DNA of 38,421 nucleotides from Marinilabiliales bacterium (GTDB lineage: Bacteria; Bacteroidota; Bacteroidia; Bacteroidales; BM520), in NCBI GenBank assembly GCA_002869405.1, contig PKSY01000068.1, positions 1-38,421 of the forward strand. The letters run 5' to 3'. The position numbers and the translations under genes were made by a program. Of the stretch, positions 7,777-17,287 are shown piece after piece (the stretch's first letter is position 1; each line of letters starts with the position of its first letter). The notes under the pieces are model-generated. The model worked only from the letters and a program-made list of their open reading frames with translations. It ran no database searches and was not told the DNA's origin.

Positions 7777-9120
7777 ATGAAAACTTACCTTACTATTTTG
7801 CTTCTTTTCGTTTCTTGTACAGGCATATTTTCACAAAATACTTTTATAACGCTACGTCCCGGACCGGATAAAGGGAAAGACTGTATAATTAATGATTATT
7901 TTGATACCAGAAATTATGGAGATGAAATTGAATTAAACGCCTTTGCCTGGACTGATGATGGTGAATTCTTCATATCCAGATTTCTATTGGAGTTTGATTT
8001 GTCTAAGCTTCCTGACAATAACCTTAAAAGTGCAATGCTCAGTTTGTACTGCAATTGGGAAAGCACTAATACTATGCTTAGCAGTGGTGAAAATGAATCC
8101 GGATTATATATGGTAACCGAGCCGTGGGATGAAGATATCGTGACATGGAGTACGCGTCCTCATTACCGAACAGATATATTTGCGAATGTTCCTGCGACGC
8201 AGAATAACGATGATGATATATTGGATATAGATGTTACTGAAATAGTTTCTTACTGGATTCTTCATCCCGAAGAGAATCATGGTTTTTTGTCTAAGCTGAT
8301 TACAGAAGAGGTCTATGCGTGTATTGTCATGTCTTCCAGTGATCATGCATATCCTGAGCGCTGGCCAAAACTCGAATTGGAATTTACTAACTGTCCCGTG
8401 ATTGATCCTGATTTTCATTATTCGGTCGACGGGAAGCAAGTTACTGTAAAATATCATAATGATGAGGTAGCGGGGTTATGCAGATGGAATTTTGATGATG
8501 GTGCCATAATTTCCGGCGATTCACTGGTTCATACCTATCTTGAGGGAGGCAACTATAATATTACTCTGGAGTATATAACTGAAGACTGTGGAGTTTTCAC
8601 TAAAACAAAGCAAATTTGCATATGTGAAAACGTACCCTGGTTCGAGCAGTTTATTAATGATGAAAAACCAAACAGAATGGCCTTTTATCCCGGTGTTGGA
8701 ATCGCTTCCGTAAATTTATGGGATTTTGGTGATGGCTGGTACTCAAACGAAGAGTTTCCAATACACGATTTTCTGGAAGTTGGTGAATACAATGTATGTT
8801 TATACTGCATAAACGAATGCGGTGATACTGATACAATATGCAGAAACATTGATATTTCTACCCTTGGAATCTTTGATGACGGTAGAAATTATCAATTATT
8901 TCCTAACCCGGCAGATGAATATGTAAAGGTGCTTTTCCCGCTTAATTTCTCAGGTGATATTCAGCTTACTTCACTTACAGGTGAAACTATCAGGCATCAG
9001 CGAATTAGAAATACAAATGAATTTACGATAGATGTTTCAGACCTGAATACCGGTGTGTATTTCATCCGTTTTCTTTCCGACAACGAGGAATTGCTATTTG
9101 AGAAACTAGTGGTATATTAG
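7777..9120 (+). CDS. T9SS-sorted secreted protein with N-terminal DNRLRE-like domain and PKD-like domains
   Basis: Signal peptide from ATG 7777 (MKTYLTILLLFVSCTGIFSQ); FISRFLLEFDLSKLPDNNLKSAMLSLYC...WSTRP resembles DNRLRE; CRWNFDDGAIISGDSLVHTYLEGGNYNITL and NLWDFGDGW...EVGEYNVCLYC are PKD-like; LFPNPADEYVKVLFP...LNTGVYFIRFLSDNEELLFEKLVVY is a T9SS domain. Confidence 0.82.
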   Translation: MKTYLTILLLFVSCTGIFSQNTFITLRPGPDKGKDCIINDYFDTRNYGDEIELNAFAWTDDGEFFISRFLLEFDLSKLPDNNLKSAMLSLYCNWESTNTMLSSGENESGLYMVTEPWDEDIVTWSTRPHYRTDIFANVPATQNNDDDILDIDVTEIVSYWILHPEENHGFLSKLITEEVYACIVMSSSDHAYPERWPKLELEFTNCPVIDPDFHYSVDGKQVTVKYHNDEVAGLCRWNFDDGAIISGDSLVHTYLEGGNYNITLEYITEDCGVFTKTKQICICENVPWFEQFINDEKPNRMAFYPGVGIASVNLWDFGDGWYSNEEFPIHDFLEVGEYNVCLYCINECGDTDTICRNIDISTLGIFDDGRNYQLFPNPADEYVKVLFPLNFSGDIQLTSLTGETIRHQRIRNTNEFTIDVSDLNTGVYFIRFLSDNEELLFEKLVVY

Positions 9121-9147
9121 CGGAATAAACAGAATCGCTGAATACAG

Positions 9148-10176
9148 ATGATCATAAGAAGTAAAGCTCCTCTGCGTATCGGCCTTGCCGGTGGCGGAAC
9201 AGACGTCTCTCCCTACTCTGATATTTATGGAGGTACAATCCTCAACACCACAATCAGTATGTATGCTTATGCGACAATAATTCCCCGTAACGATGGAAAG
9301 ATTGTGCTGCGCTCTATTGATAAGGATGAGGTTTATACCATGGATGCCACAGATGCACTTCCCGTAAACGGGGAACTGGATCTGCACCGCGGAATCTATA
9401 ACCGGGTAGTAAAGGATTTCTCCGGTGAACCGCTCTCTTTTGAGCTGATTACCTGGGTTGACGCTCCTCCGGGCAGTGGCCTTGGCACTTCTTCTACTTT
9501 GGTAGTAGCGATTCTGGGTGCTTTTGCAGAATGGTTGAAACTGCCTCTGGGTGAGTACGATATGGCCAAACTGGCTTACGATATTGAACGCGTTGATTTG
9601 GCCATGGCCGGCGGAAAACAGGATCAGTATGCCGCAACTTTCGGAGGTGTGAATTTTATGGAATTCTATGCCGATGATAAGGTCATTGTAAACCCGCTGC
9701 GCATAAAGCAATATTATCTCATGGAGCTGGCGCATAATCTGGTATTGTACTACACTGAAACGAGCCGCCTTAGCTCGAAGATTATCGCCTCCCAATCGAA
9801 AAACGTTACTGAAAAAAATCAACAAACCATTGAAGCGATGCATCACCTGAAAAAGCAGGCTGTTATGATGAAGGAGGCCCTGCTTCGTGGCAAAGTGAAT
9901 GATATTGGTGAAATCCTCGATATGGGTTGGCAGCATAAGAAAAAGATGGCTGAAGGCATTACCAATCCGTTTTTTGATGAGATTTATCAGACTGCCATGG
10001 ATGCCGGAGCTACGGGCGGTAAAATCTCCGGTGCCGGAGGTGGTGGTTTTATGGTATTCTATTGCCCCGGAAATTTACGCGATAACGTAATTAAAGAATT
10101 GGGTCGCTTTGGAGGACAGTCGAAACGGTATGACTTTACCACTCAGGGCGTACAGACATGGAAAATCAAGCACTAA
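9148..10176 (+). CDS. hddA: D-glycero-alpha-D-manno-heptose-7-phosphate kinase (GHMP kinase)
   Basis: MIIRSKAPLRIGLAGGGTDVSPYSDIYGG, PPGSGLGTSSTLVVA, GATGGKISGAGGGGFMVFY; clustered with gmhA, hddC and gmhB. Confidence 0.92.
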   Translation: MIIRSKAPLRIGLAGGGTDVSPYSDIYGGTILNTTISMYAYATIIPRNDGKIVLRSIDKDEVYTMDATDALPVNGELDLHRGIYNRVVKDFSGEPLSFELITWVDAPPGSGLGTSSTLVVAILGAFAEWLKLPLGEYDMAKLAYDIERVDLAMAGGKQDQYAATFGGVNFMEFYADDKVIVNPLRIKQYYLMELAHNLVLYYTETSRLSSKIIASQSKNVTEKNQQTIEAMHHLKKQAVMMKEALLRGKVNDIGEILDMGWQHKKKMAEGITNPFFDEIYQTAMDAGATGGKISGAGGGGFMVFYCPGNLRDNVIKELGRFGGQSKRYDFTTQGVQTWKIKH

Positions 10177-11531
10177 AAAGGTTTTTACTCTTTCTGTCTC
10201 TTTTTATCGCTTCTGCATTCCATATGAATGCACAAACTTACCTTTTCCCTGATCGCGAAATTATAACTCATGGCGCAAATGACTGGAAAGCCTTTTCTAT
10301 AGACGGGCATCAGTATCTTGCAGTAGCCTCATTTCAGGATAACAACAGTGTTGAAATAGAGTCAGTAATTTTTGATGTGGATGCGGGATATGATACTTTG
10401 CAGTTAATACCTACTTCAGGCGCATCCGACTGGGAGTTTTTTTCAGTTGATGGAGAATATTTCCTGGGTGTAGCAAATTTTATTGATGATCAGGGAGTAT
10501 ATACTGTTAATTCTACCATTTACCGTTTTGAAGATGGATCATGGGAGTATTTTCAGCATATCCCCACTGAGGGAGCATATGATCTTGAGTTTCTGGATGC
10601 CGGAGAGGAGAAATTTCTTGCTGTGGCTAATCAGCGTGATGGGGAAAACAGCTATTTTATAGCTTCAGATATTTACCGGTGGAATGGAGATTCTTTAGTT
10701 CTTTTTCAGGAAATTCCAACTTACGGAGCATCTGACTGGGAAGGATTCATGTTAAATGATGTGCCCTGTTTTGCAGTTGCCAATACATTTTATCCTGCAA
10801 GCCAGATATATGTTTTTAATGGAAATACTTTCTCTCTTTTGCAATCCATCCCATCTCTTGGCGCTACGGGAATAGAAACTTTCTCCATTGGTGATCAATT
10901 CTTTCTGTCCATTGCAAACGGAAGGTCAATTTTTTCATATACCACAGAAAGTGTGATTTATACATTCAATGGCGATGACTTCCAGTTTTTTCAGTCTGTG
11001 GAAACCACCGGTGCATTTGATTGGGAGTATTTTACTTTCGATAACCAACACTTTCTTGCCTGTGCCAGTTATCGTGATGATAATGCGAGCTATGACCTCG
11101 ATTCCCCGCTTTTCCGCTGGCAAAATGAAAGTTTTGAGTTAATAGATCTGGTACCAACTCATGGTGCTGTGGACTGGGAGTTCTTCGTGGATAATGGAGA
11201 GCCTGCGCTTTCCGTTTCAAATTACAAACTTGGAGCTAATCACATTACAAATTCCGTAATCTATCATTTTGACCGGAATGCTCTGTTTGCAGAGACTTTG
11301 ACACAACCTGAACCTCCGGTTTTATTCCCGAATCCTTCGTCGGAGATGGTGAATATTCAGGGGGTTACCGGCTCAGGAAGATATGCCATTTTTGACAGCT
11401 ACGGCAGGGTTATTCAGGACGGGTCGTATTCCGGAGATTTTTCATTTAGAGTCTCCTCAATCTCAAATGGTATGTATCATATCATGTTTTATGAATCAGG
11501 CCTTTCAATTTCCTTTTCCGTAGCACAATAA
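10158..11531 (+). CDS. T9SS-sorted secreted protein with seven EAR/EPTP-like repeats (predicted seven-bladed beta-propeller)
   Basis: Signal peptide (FLLFLSLFIASAFHMNAQ); seven copies of (P)T.GA.DWE.F...G..FL.VAN(F/Y); C-terminal LFPNPSSEMVNIQGV...ISNGMYHIMFYESGLSISFSVAQ is sorting-domain-like. Confidence 0.8.
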   Translation: MENQALKRFLLFLSLFIASAFHMNAQTYLFPDREIITHGANDWKAFSIDGHQYLAVASFQDNNSVEIESVIFDVDAGYDTLQLIPTSGASDWEFFSVDGEYFLGVANFIDDQGVYTVNSTIYRFEDGSWEYFQHIPTEGAYDLEFLDAGEEKFLAVANQRDGENSYFIASDIYRWNGDSLVLFQEIPTYGASDWEGFMLNDVPCFAVANTFYPASQIYVFNGNTFSLLQSIPSLGATGIETFSIGDQFFLSIANGRSIFSYTTESVIYTFNGDDFQFFQSVETTGAFDWEYFTFDNQHFLACASYRDDNASYDLDSPLFRWQNESFELIDLVPTHGAVDWEFFVDNGEPALSVSNYKLGANHITNSVIYHFDRNALFAETLTQPEPPVLFPNPSSEMVNIQGVTGSGRYAIFDSYGRVIQDGSYSGDFSFRVSSISNGMYHIMFYESGLSISFSVAQ

Positions 11532-11561
11532 AAGTTCCTTCCGGGGTGTTTTAATCTTTTC

Positions 11562-11569
11562 TATCTTTG
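11562..11569 (+). promoter_or_regulatory. Candidate -7 element (TATCTTTG) upstream of gmhA
   Basis: Matches TAnnTTTG, 16 bp before ATG 11586; -33 element not evident. Confidence 0.4.
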
Positions 11570-11585
11570 CAAAAAACAAGATCTG

Positions 11586-12161
11586 ATGGACAAAATAACG
11601 CAGGCGATCAGTGAGTCGCTGGAAGTGAAGAAGGATATCCTTGAGAATAAAGATTTAATTGAAAATATTGAAAAGGCAGCATGTGTTATCACTGATTGTC
11701 TTCGTGGCGACGGGAAAGTACTGTTTTGCGGTAATGGTGGTTCAGCTGCTGATGCCCAGCACCTTGCTGCCGAGCTGAGTGGCAGGTTCTATTACGACCG
11801 TCCTCCGCTCTTTGCAGAAGCATTGCATGTGAATACCAGCTACCTGACAGCTGTTGCAAACGACTATTCGTACAATGATATATACGCCAGAAGTATAAAG
11901 AGCAAAGGCCGTAAAGGGGATGTGCTGGTAGGGATTTCAACATCAGGAAACAGCGAGAATATAATCCGTGCCATGGAAGAAGCTAAGGCACGGGGCATGA
12001 TTACCATAGGAATGACGGGAAAAGGTGGTGGGAAAATGGCTCAGTGCAGTGATTATTTGCTGGATATGCCTTCGGGTTGTACTCCGAGAATTCAGGAGGC
12101 ACACATTCTCGTTGGTCATATTCTCTGTGAACTCGTTGAGGCAGATATTTTCCCACAATAA
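11586..12161 (+). CDS. gmhA: Sedoheptulose-7-phosphate isomerase
   Basis: SIS-domain protein: VLFCGNGGSAADAQHLAAELSGRFYYDRPPLFAEALHVNTSYLTAVANDYSYNDIYARSI, GISTSGNSENIIRAM. Confidence 0.95.
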   Translation: MDKITQAISESLEVKKDILENKDLIENIEKAACVITDCLRGDGKVLFCGNGGSAADAQHLAAELSGRFYYDRPPLFAEALHVNTSYLTAVANDYSYNDIYARSIKSKGRKGDVLVGISTSGNSENIIRAMEEAKARGMITIGMTGKGGGKMAQCSDYLLDMPSGCTPRIQEAHILVGHILCELVEADIFPQ

Positions 12162-12871
12162 TGACTATGCTTACCAAAGAGGCAGTGATACTGGCAGGAG
12201 GTTTCGGAACACGCCTGCAATCGGTAGTGAAAGATGTCCCGAAACCTATGGCTCCGGTTTGCGGACGACCATTCCTTGAATACCAGCTGGATTACCTGCG
12301 TGCTTTTGGAATTGAAAAAGTAGTCCTCTCTTTGGGTTATCTTCCTGAAGTTGTTAAAGATCATTTCGGTGATGATTATCATGGTATGGAGATAGCGTAT
12401 GCTGTTGAAAAAGACCCGCTTGGAACAGGTGGAGCAATAGCTTTTGCTGCTGAACAGATTAGTGGAAAGAATTTCTGGGTATTTAATGGTGATTCACTTT
12501 TTGAAGTAAATCTGCCCATGATGGAAGAGATCTTTTTCGCCACAAGAGCTGATATAGCACTTGCCCTGCGAACCGTTGAGGATGTTTCGAGATATGGCAT
12601 GGTTGAAACTGATGAGCTTTCAAAAATCACTTACTTTCGTGAAAAGAGTGATGTTAAAGGTCCCGGTACCATTAACGGTGGTGTTTATCTGATTAACAAA
12701 ACAAAATTCCTGGAAGTAGCTCCCCAAGGGCGGTTTTCTATTGAGAAAGAAATTTTTATGCCCGATGACCGATTGTTATCCTTGTCAGGAGTTGTGAGTG
12801 ACACATATTTTATCGATATTGGCATTCCTGAAGACTATCAAAGAGCCCAACATGAATTTATTACCCGGTAA
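12161..12871 (+). CDS. hddC: D-glycero-alpha-D-manno-heptose 1-phosphate guanylyltransferase-like nucleotidyltransferase
   Basis: EAVILAGGFGTRLQSVVKDVPKPMAPVCGRPFLEYQLDYL, FWVFNGDSLF; starts inside the gmhA stop (TAATG overlap). Confidence 0.88.
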   Translation: MTMLTKEAVILAGGFGTRLQSVVKDVPKPMAPVCGRPFLEYQLDYLRAFGIEKVVLSLGYLPEVVKDHFGDDYHGMEIAYAVEKDPLGTGGAIAFAAEQISGKNFWVFNGDSLFEVNLPMMEEIFFATRADIALALRTVEDVSRYGMVETDELSKITYFREKSDVKGPGTINGGVYLINKTKFLEVAPQGRFSIEKEIFMPDDRLLSLSGVVSDTYFIDIGIPEDYQRAQHEFITR

Positions 12872-13424
12872 ATTATCACAATACACTTTATTTCTGGATC
12901 GTGACGGAGTGATAAACCGTCGTATTCCTGATGGTTATGTAACCTGCATCTCCGAATTTGAATTTCTCCCGGGCGTACCTGAGGCAATTTCTTTTTTCTC
13001 CGTGGTTTTCCATCGTATTATTGTTGTTTCCAATCAGCAGGGAGTAGGGAAGGGGTTAATGACTGCCAAAGATGTGGGGGCAGTGCATGCACATCTGCGA
13101 AAGCAAATAGAAAATGCAGGAGGAGAAATTGACGGGATTTATTTTTGCCCTGCACTGAAGAGCGATAATGACCCTTGCCGGAAGCCGGAAACAGGAATGG
13201 CTGAACAGGCTGGAAAAGATTTCCCTGATATCGACCCATTGAAGTGCATTATGGCCGGAGATTCCCGCAGCGACCTGCTTTTTGCGCGAAATCTTAATAT
13301 GGTTTCGGTTTATATTCAGACTGAGCCAGAGCGGAAACAGGATTGTGACGGGCTCTATGACCTGAAGTTTGATTCGCTGAATGATTTCTCAAATTATCTG
13401 AAAGAAATGCTTAAAAACCAATAA
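12852..13424 (+). CDS. gmhB: D-glycero-D-manno-heptose 1,7-bisphosphate phosphatase (HAD family)
   Basis: LFLDRDGVINRRIPDGYV, VVSNQQGVGKGLMT, CRKPETGM, IMAGDSRSDLLFA. Start ATG 12852 overlaps the end of hddC. Confidence 0.9.
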   Translation: MNLLPGKLSQYTLFLDRDGVINRRIPDGYVTCISEFEFLPGVPEAISFFSVVFHRIIVVSNQQGVGKGLMTAKDVGAVHAHLRKQIENAGGEIDGIYFCPALKSDNDPCRKPETGMAEQAGKDFPDIDPLKCIMAGDSRSDLLFARNLNMVSVYIQTEPERKQDCDGLYDLKFDSLNDFSNYLKEMLKNQ

Positions 13425-13425
13425 T

Positions 13426-14886
13426 ATGGCTCCGGGATATATCTTCATTACCTTTATTCTTTATACTGCTTTACTGTTTTTGATTTCATGGCTTACAACC
13501 AGAAAATCAGTTAGTAATGAAGGTTTTTTCTCTGCAAACCATCGTTCTCCGTGGGTTCTGGTGGCTTATGGTATGATCGGAGCTTCCTTGTCGGGTGTGA
13601 CTTTCATCTCTGTTCCCGGCGATGTTGTGAATTCCTCTTTCAGCTACATGATGATAGTTTTTGGCTATCTCATTGGGTATTACATTATTGCTAATGTGTT
13701 GATGCCTGTTTATTATAAACTCAGACTGACATCCATATACACATACCTCGGGAACCGTTTCGGAAATACATCATATAAAACAGGCTCGTTTTTCTTTCTG
13801 CTTTCAAGAGTAATTGGCGCTTCATTCAGGATGTACCTGGTGATTAATGTGCTGCATCTCTTTGTTTTCAGCCAATGGAATATTCCTTTTATGGTGACAG
13901 GAGTATTTTTTATGATTCTGATTCTTCTGTACACTTTCCGTGGTGGAATCAAAACGATTGTCTGGACCGATACTTTGCAAACCACCTTTATGCTTGTGGC
14001 TCTTGTAGTGACTATTGTGCTGATTACCGGAGAGATGAACGAGAGTTTTTTCTCCTTGAGCAGGAAAGTTTTCGCCGATGATATTTCAAAGCTGATATAT
14101 ACTGATTTCAATGATGCGAGGTTCTATCTTAAGCAATTCCTCAGTGGTATTTTTATTACTATTGTGATGACCGGCCTTGATCAGGATATGATGCAAAAGA
14201 ACCTGACCTGCAGGAATCTTAAGGAAGCTAAAAAGAATATGTACTGGATGAGCGCATCACTTGTACCGGTGAATTTTCTCTTTTTATTGCTTGGAGGATT
14301 CCTTATTCTGTTTGCCCGCAGCAAGGGTTTACTGATTCCTGAAACTACCGACGACCTGTTTCCAATAATTGCACTGCAATATCTGGGGCCTGCAGCGGGG
14401 ATTGTTTTTGTAATTGGTCTTATTTCTGCCGCATACAGCTCAGCTGATAGTGCTTTGACTTCCCTTACAACAGCTTTTTGTGTGGATTTTCTCAACTTTG
14501 AGACACGTGATGACCTGGAGGAGAAGCGTGCGGTAAAAATACGACACATGGTTCATATAGGAACAGCAGTAACTATTATGCTGGTTATTATAGTCTTTCA
14601 TGCCATTAATGACGCCTCTGTTATATCTAAACTGTTTACTGTTGCAGGGTATACCTATGGCCCGCTGCTGGGATTATTCTCTTTCGGTTTGTTTACCAAA
14701 TATCGTGTTCGCGACAGGTTGATACCTGTTGTCGCCTTGCTCTCCCCGATGATTTGTTATGTGTTAAGCGCTAATTCTGTTCTATGGTTTAATGGCTATT
14801 CCTTTGGTTTTGAATTGTTGATTCTGAATGGGATGATCACCTTCGCAGGGTTATTCCTTATCAGGAAAGGAAGGTTGGAAAAGTAA
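13426..14886 (+). CDS. Sodium:solute symporter (SSS family)
   Basis: Polytopic membrane protein; FFSANHRSPWVLVAYGMIGASLSGVTFISVPG, GGIKTIVWTDTLQTTFM, LISAAYSSADSALTSLTTAFCVDF. Confidence 0.93.
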   Translation: MAPGYIFITFILYTALLFLISWLTTRKSVSNEGFFSANHRSPWVLVAYGMIGASLSGVTFISVPGDVVNSSFSYMMIVFGYLIGYYIIANVLMPVYYKLRLTSIYTYLGNRFGNTSYKTGSFFFLLSRVIGASFRMYLVINVLHLFVFSQWNIPFMVTGVFFMILILLYTFRGGIKTIVWTDTLQTTFMLVALVVTIVLITGEMNESFFSLSRKVFADDISKLIYTDFNDARFYLKQFLSGIFITIVMTGLDQDMMQKNLTCRNLKEAKKNMYWMSASLVPVNFLFLLLGGFLILFARSKGLLIPETTDDLFPIIALQYLGPAAGIVFVIGLISAAYSSADSALTSLTTAFCVDFLNFETRDDLEEKRAVKIRHMVHIGTAVTIMLVIIVFHAINDASVISKLFTVAGYTYGPLLGLFSFGLFTKYRVRDRLIPVVALLSPMICYVLSANSVLWFNGYSFGFELLILNGMITFAGLFLIRKGRLEK

Positions 14887-14931
14887 CAGATTTTGGGATA
14901 TTCACTATCTTTACCACAGAAAAATTCTATC

Positions 14932-16044
14932 ATGAAAAAAATATTACTTGCATCTCTGGTTTTTGCATTCTCTCTGAGCCTTTTTGGTCAGGAGTTAAAA
15001 GTTAATTCAGGCACTCCTGACGGCATTGCATATACGTTGCCGGCCAAGGCTTTTATTGTGAATATTGATGTTGAGCGTACTGATTATTTTAGCGGTCCTC
15101 TGGCAGCGTACGCTGAACCTTTATTAGGTATACAAAACCCTGTGTCAACGAATAAATCAGTGTACAGGATTATTGATGTAAGAATTATAGAGACAGTTTA
15201 TCCTGAGAATAAAATTGCAGGAACACTGGGATATGTTGGCGAGCGAAACTCACGGGAAAAGCAGTCGGGGCAGGTGATGATGAATGAAAATGGAACACTT
15301 GCAGGGTTAAATATCCAACCTTTTGAAGCAATGGTATCTGATGGTTTTTCCTGGTCTAACCCTGTGTGGAATATTCAAAGTCCTGATTTTGAATATTTGC
15401 TGGCAGCACCAAATCAGGTAATGGAGACAGATACGATTGTTAAATTTATTACTGTTGATACTGCCACTATAAAGGATGTGAGTTACAAACATCGTCTTGT
15501 TGCAAGGTCGGAGGAAGATAAAGCGAATGAAATTGTGGAGAAGATTCTGAAAATCCGTCGTGACAGACTAAGCCTTTTGTCGGGTTATCAGGAAGTTGCT
15601 TATTCTGAAGGTACAATACGCTATATGGATGGACAGTTTCAGGAGATGGAGAAGAGTTATCTCTCTTTATTCAGAGGAGCCTCTTCTTCTGATCAAAACC
15701 GTTATACTTTTGTAATATTTCCGGGTGCTGACGACAGGAATAATACCATAAAGATCTGTAATTTCTCTGACGATGCCGGGATATCACAGAATAATTCAGG
15801 ACAGGCAATAACAGTTACTTTTACCACAGAAGAATTTGCTGAAGCCGCAGGTACTCAGAAGGGTGTGGTATACCGGATTCCGGCAACCTCAGAAGTGACC
15901 ATAAAGCATGGGAAAGAGGACCTTGGAGGTGGTATATTTACGGTTCCGCAGTTTGGGGTAGTAAAAGCAGCTCCCGCAGTCAGCAATCCGAAAGTACTTC
16001 TTTCGCCGAATACAGGAGCTGCCTTACAAACTACTATCGAATAG
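14932..16044 (+). CDS. DUF4831-family secreted protein
   Basis: Signal peptide from ATG 14932 (MKKILLASLVFAFSLSLFGQ); YTLPAKAFIVNIDVERTDYFSGPLAAYAEPLLG is DUF4831-like. Confidence 0.75.
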   Translation: MKKILLASLVFAFSLSLFGQELKVNSGTPDGIAYTLPAKAFIVNIDVERTDYFSGPLAAYAEPLLGIQNPVSTNKSVYRIIDVRIIETVYPENKIAGTLGYVGERNSREKQSGQVMMNENGTLAGLNIQPFEAMVSDGFSWSNPVWNIQSPDFEYLLAAPNQVMETDTIVKFITVDTATIKDVSYKHRLVARSEEDKANEIVEKILKIRRDRLSLLSGYQEVAYSEGTIRYMDGQFQEMEKSYLSLFRGASSSDQNRYTFVIFPGADDRNNTIKICNFSDDAGISQNNSGQAITVTFTTEEFAEAAGTQKGVVYRIPATSEVTIKHGKEDLGGGIFTVPQFGVVKAAPAVSNPKVLLSPNTGAALQTTIE

Positions 16045-16045
16045 T

Positions 16046-16348
16046 TTACCGGATTCCCTCAAAGATTCTTTGAAAAAAGTTTCCAAATATTGGTATAGGC
16101 TCTGCTCTGTACTGAATGGCATTTAGAAGCCCGATAATCCAGAAAACAAAGAGTACGACCCCCAGTATCCATCCTAAGACAGGAATCCAGACAAAGAGCA
16201 TTGCTGTCAGGTTAATGCCCAGTGCCTGTCTGAGATGGAAAGATACAAACTCTGTTCTGCGGTCACGTATTGCCAGTAACGCGATTACCCATCCGAGTAT
16301 TGTGATGTAACTTAGTGTACCAAAAAGTACTTCATCCTGTTTGTGCAT
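16046..16348 (-). CDS. Small membrane protein, DUF4870/Tic20-like
   Basis: EVLFGTLSYITILGWVIALL, EFVSFHLRQALGINL, hydrophobic C-terminus. Confidence 0.7.
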   Translation of the reverse strand: MHKQDEVLFGTLSYITILGWVIALLAIRDRRTEFVSFHLRQALGINLTAMLFVWIPVLGWILGVVLFVFWIIGLLNAIQYRAEPIPIFGNFFQRIFEGIR

Positions 16349-16352
16349 AGTT

Positions 16353-17171
16353 TTATGAATTTATTGCTGAATAGATGTTTTTAAGCCTTTTAAGCAGCGC
16401 CTCCATTTTGTCGAGCTGCAGCATATTGGCACCATCCGATTTGGCATTCAGCGGATCGGGGTGTGTTTCAATGAAAATGCCGTCGGCACCGGCAGCGATA
16501 CCTGCGGAAGCAATGGTTTGAATCAGTTCGGGCAAACCACCTGCTACGCCGTTCGACTGGTTTGGCTGCTGCAATGAGTGAGTTACATCGATAATTACGG
16601 GTGTGTCATGAGCTTTCATCCAGGGTATGGAGCGCATATCCACAATAAGATCCTGATATCCGAATAAAGTACCGCGTTCGGTAAGCAGCACTTCAGCATC
16701 ACTAACAGAGCGGACTTTCTTAACTGCATGGCTCATGGCCTGCGGACTTACAAACTGCCCTTTTTTAATGTTAATGATTTTTCCGGTGCGAGCCGCCGCA
16801 ACCAGAAGGTCTGTTTGCCGGCATAAGAACGCCGGAATCTGAAGTATATCAACATATCCGGCAGCCTGAACAGCTTCTTCAGGTGTATGCACATCTGTAA
16901 TCACAGGAATATTATACCTGTTCCTTATCTCTTTGAGAATCTCAAGCCCTTCGGTATCGCCAATACCTGTAAAACTATCAATGCGGCTTCTGTTCGCCTT
17001 GCGGTACGAAGCTTTAAAGATAAACGGGATTTCAAGTTTTTGGGTGATTCCGACAAGTTCCTTTGCGATAATATCAGGCATCTCAGTGTCTTCAATAACA
17101 CACGGGCCTGCAATAAGGAAAAAAGAGTTGTTCAGGTGCAACAGCTCCTTCAGTTTTTGATCCATATTCAT
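16353..17171 (-). CDS. kdsA: 3-deoxy-8-phosphooctulonate (Kdo-8-P) synthase
   Basis: LIAGPCVIEDTEM, FKASYRKANRSRIDSFTGIG, PVITDVHTPEEA, QIPAFLCRQTDLLVAAA, IDVTHSLQQPNQ. Confidence 0.96.
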   Translation of the reverse strand: MNMDQKLKELLHLNNSFFLIAGPCVIEDTEMPDIIAKELVGITQKLEIPFIFKASYRKANRSRIDSFTGIGDTEGLEILKEIRNRYNIPVITDVHTPEEAVQAAGYVDILQIPAFLCRQTDLLVAAARTGKIINIKKGQFVSPQAMSHAVKKVRSVSDAEVLLTERGTLFGYQDLIVDMRSIPWMKAHDTPVIIDVTHSLQQPNQSNGVAGGLPELIQTIASAGIAAGADGIFIETHPDPLNAKSDGANMLQLDKMEALLKRLKNIYSAINS

Positions 17172-17218
17172 TATTTTATCACAAAGATAACAAATCTGAT
17201 TATCTGATATAACAGTGC

Positions 17219-17245
17219 ATTTTGCATAGTCATGTGACGCAAAAT
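17219..17245. promoter_or_regulatory. Imperfect nested inverted repeat upstream of kdsA (possible operator)
   Basis: ATTTTGC-ATA-GTCA-TG-TGAC-GCAAAAT; outer 7-bp and inner 4-bp arms. Confidence 0.3.
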
Positions 17246-17287
17246 CGCCATAAGGTTACAACAATAAATAAGCATATAGGCATATAC

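Noticed and set aside
9106-9936. 276-aa minus-strand ORF antisense to hddA
   Set aside because: It overlaps a strongly supported GHMP kinase; composition and lack of domain motifs indicate a shadow ORF.
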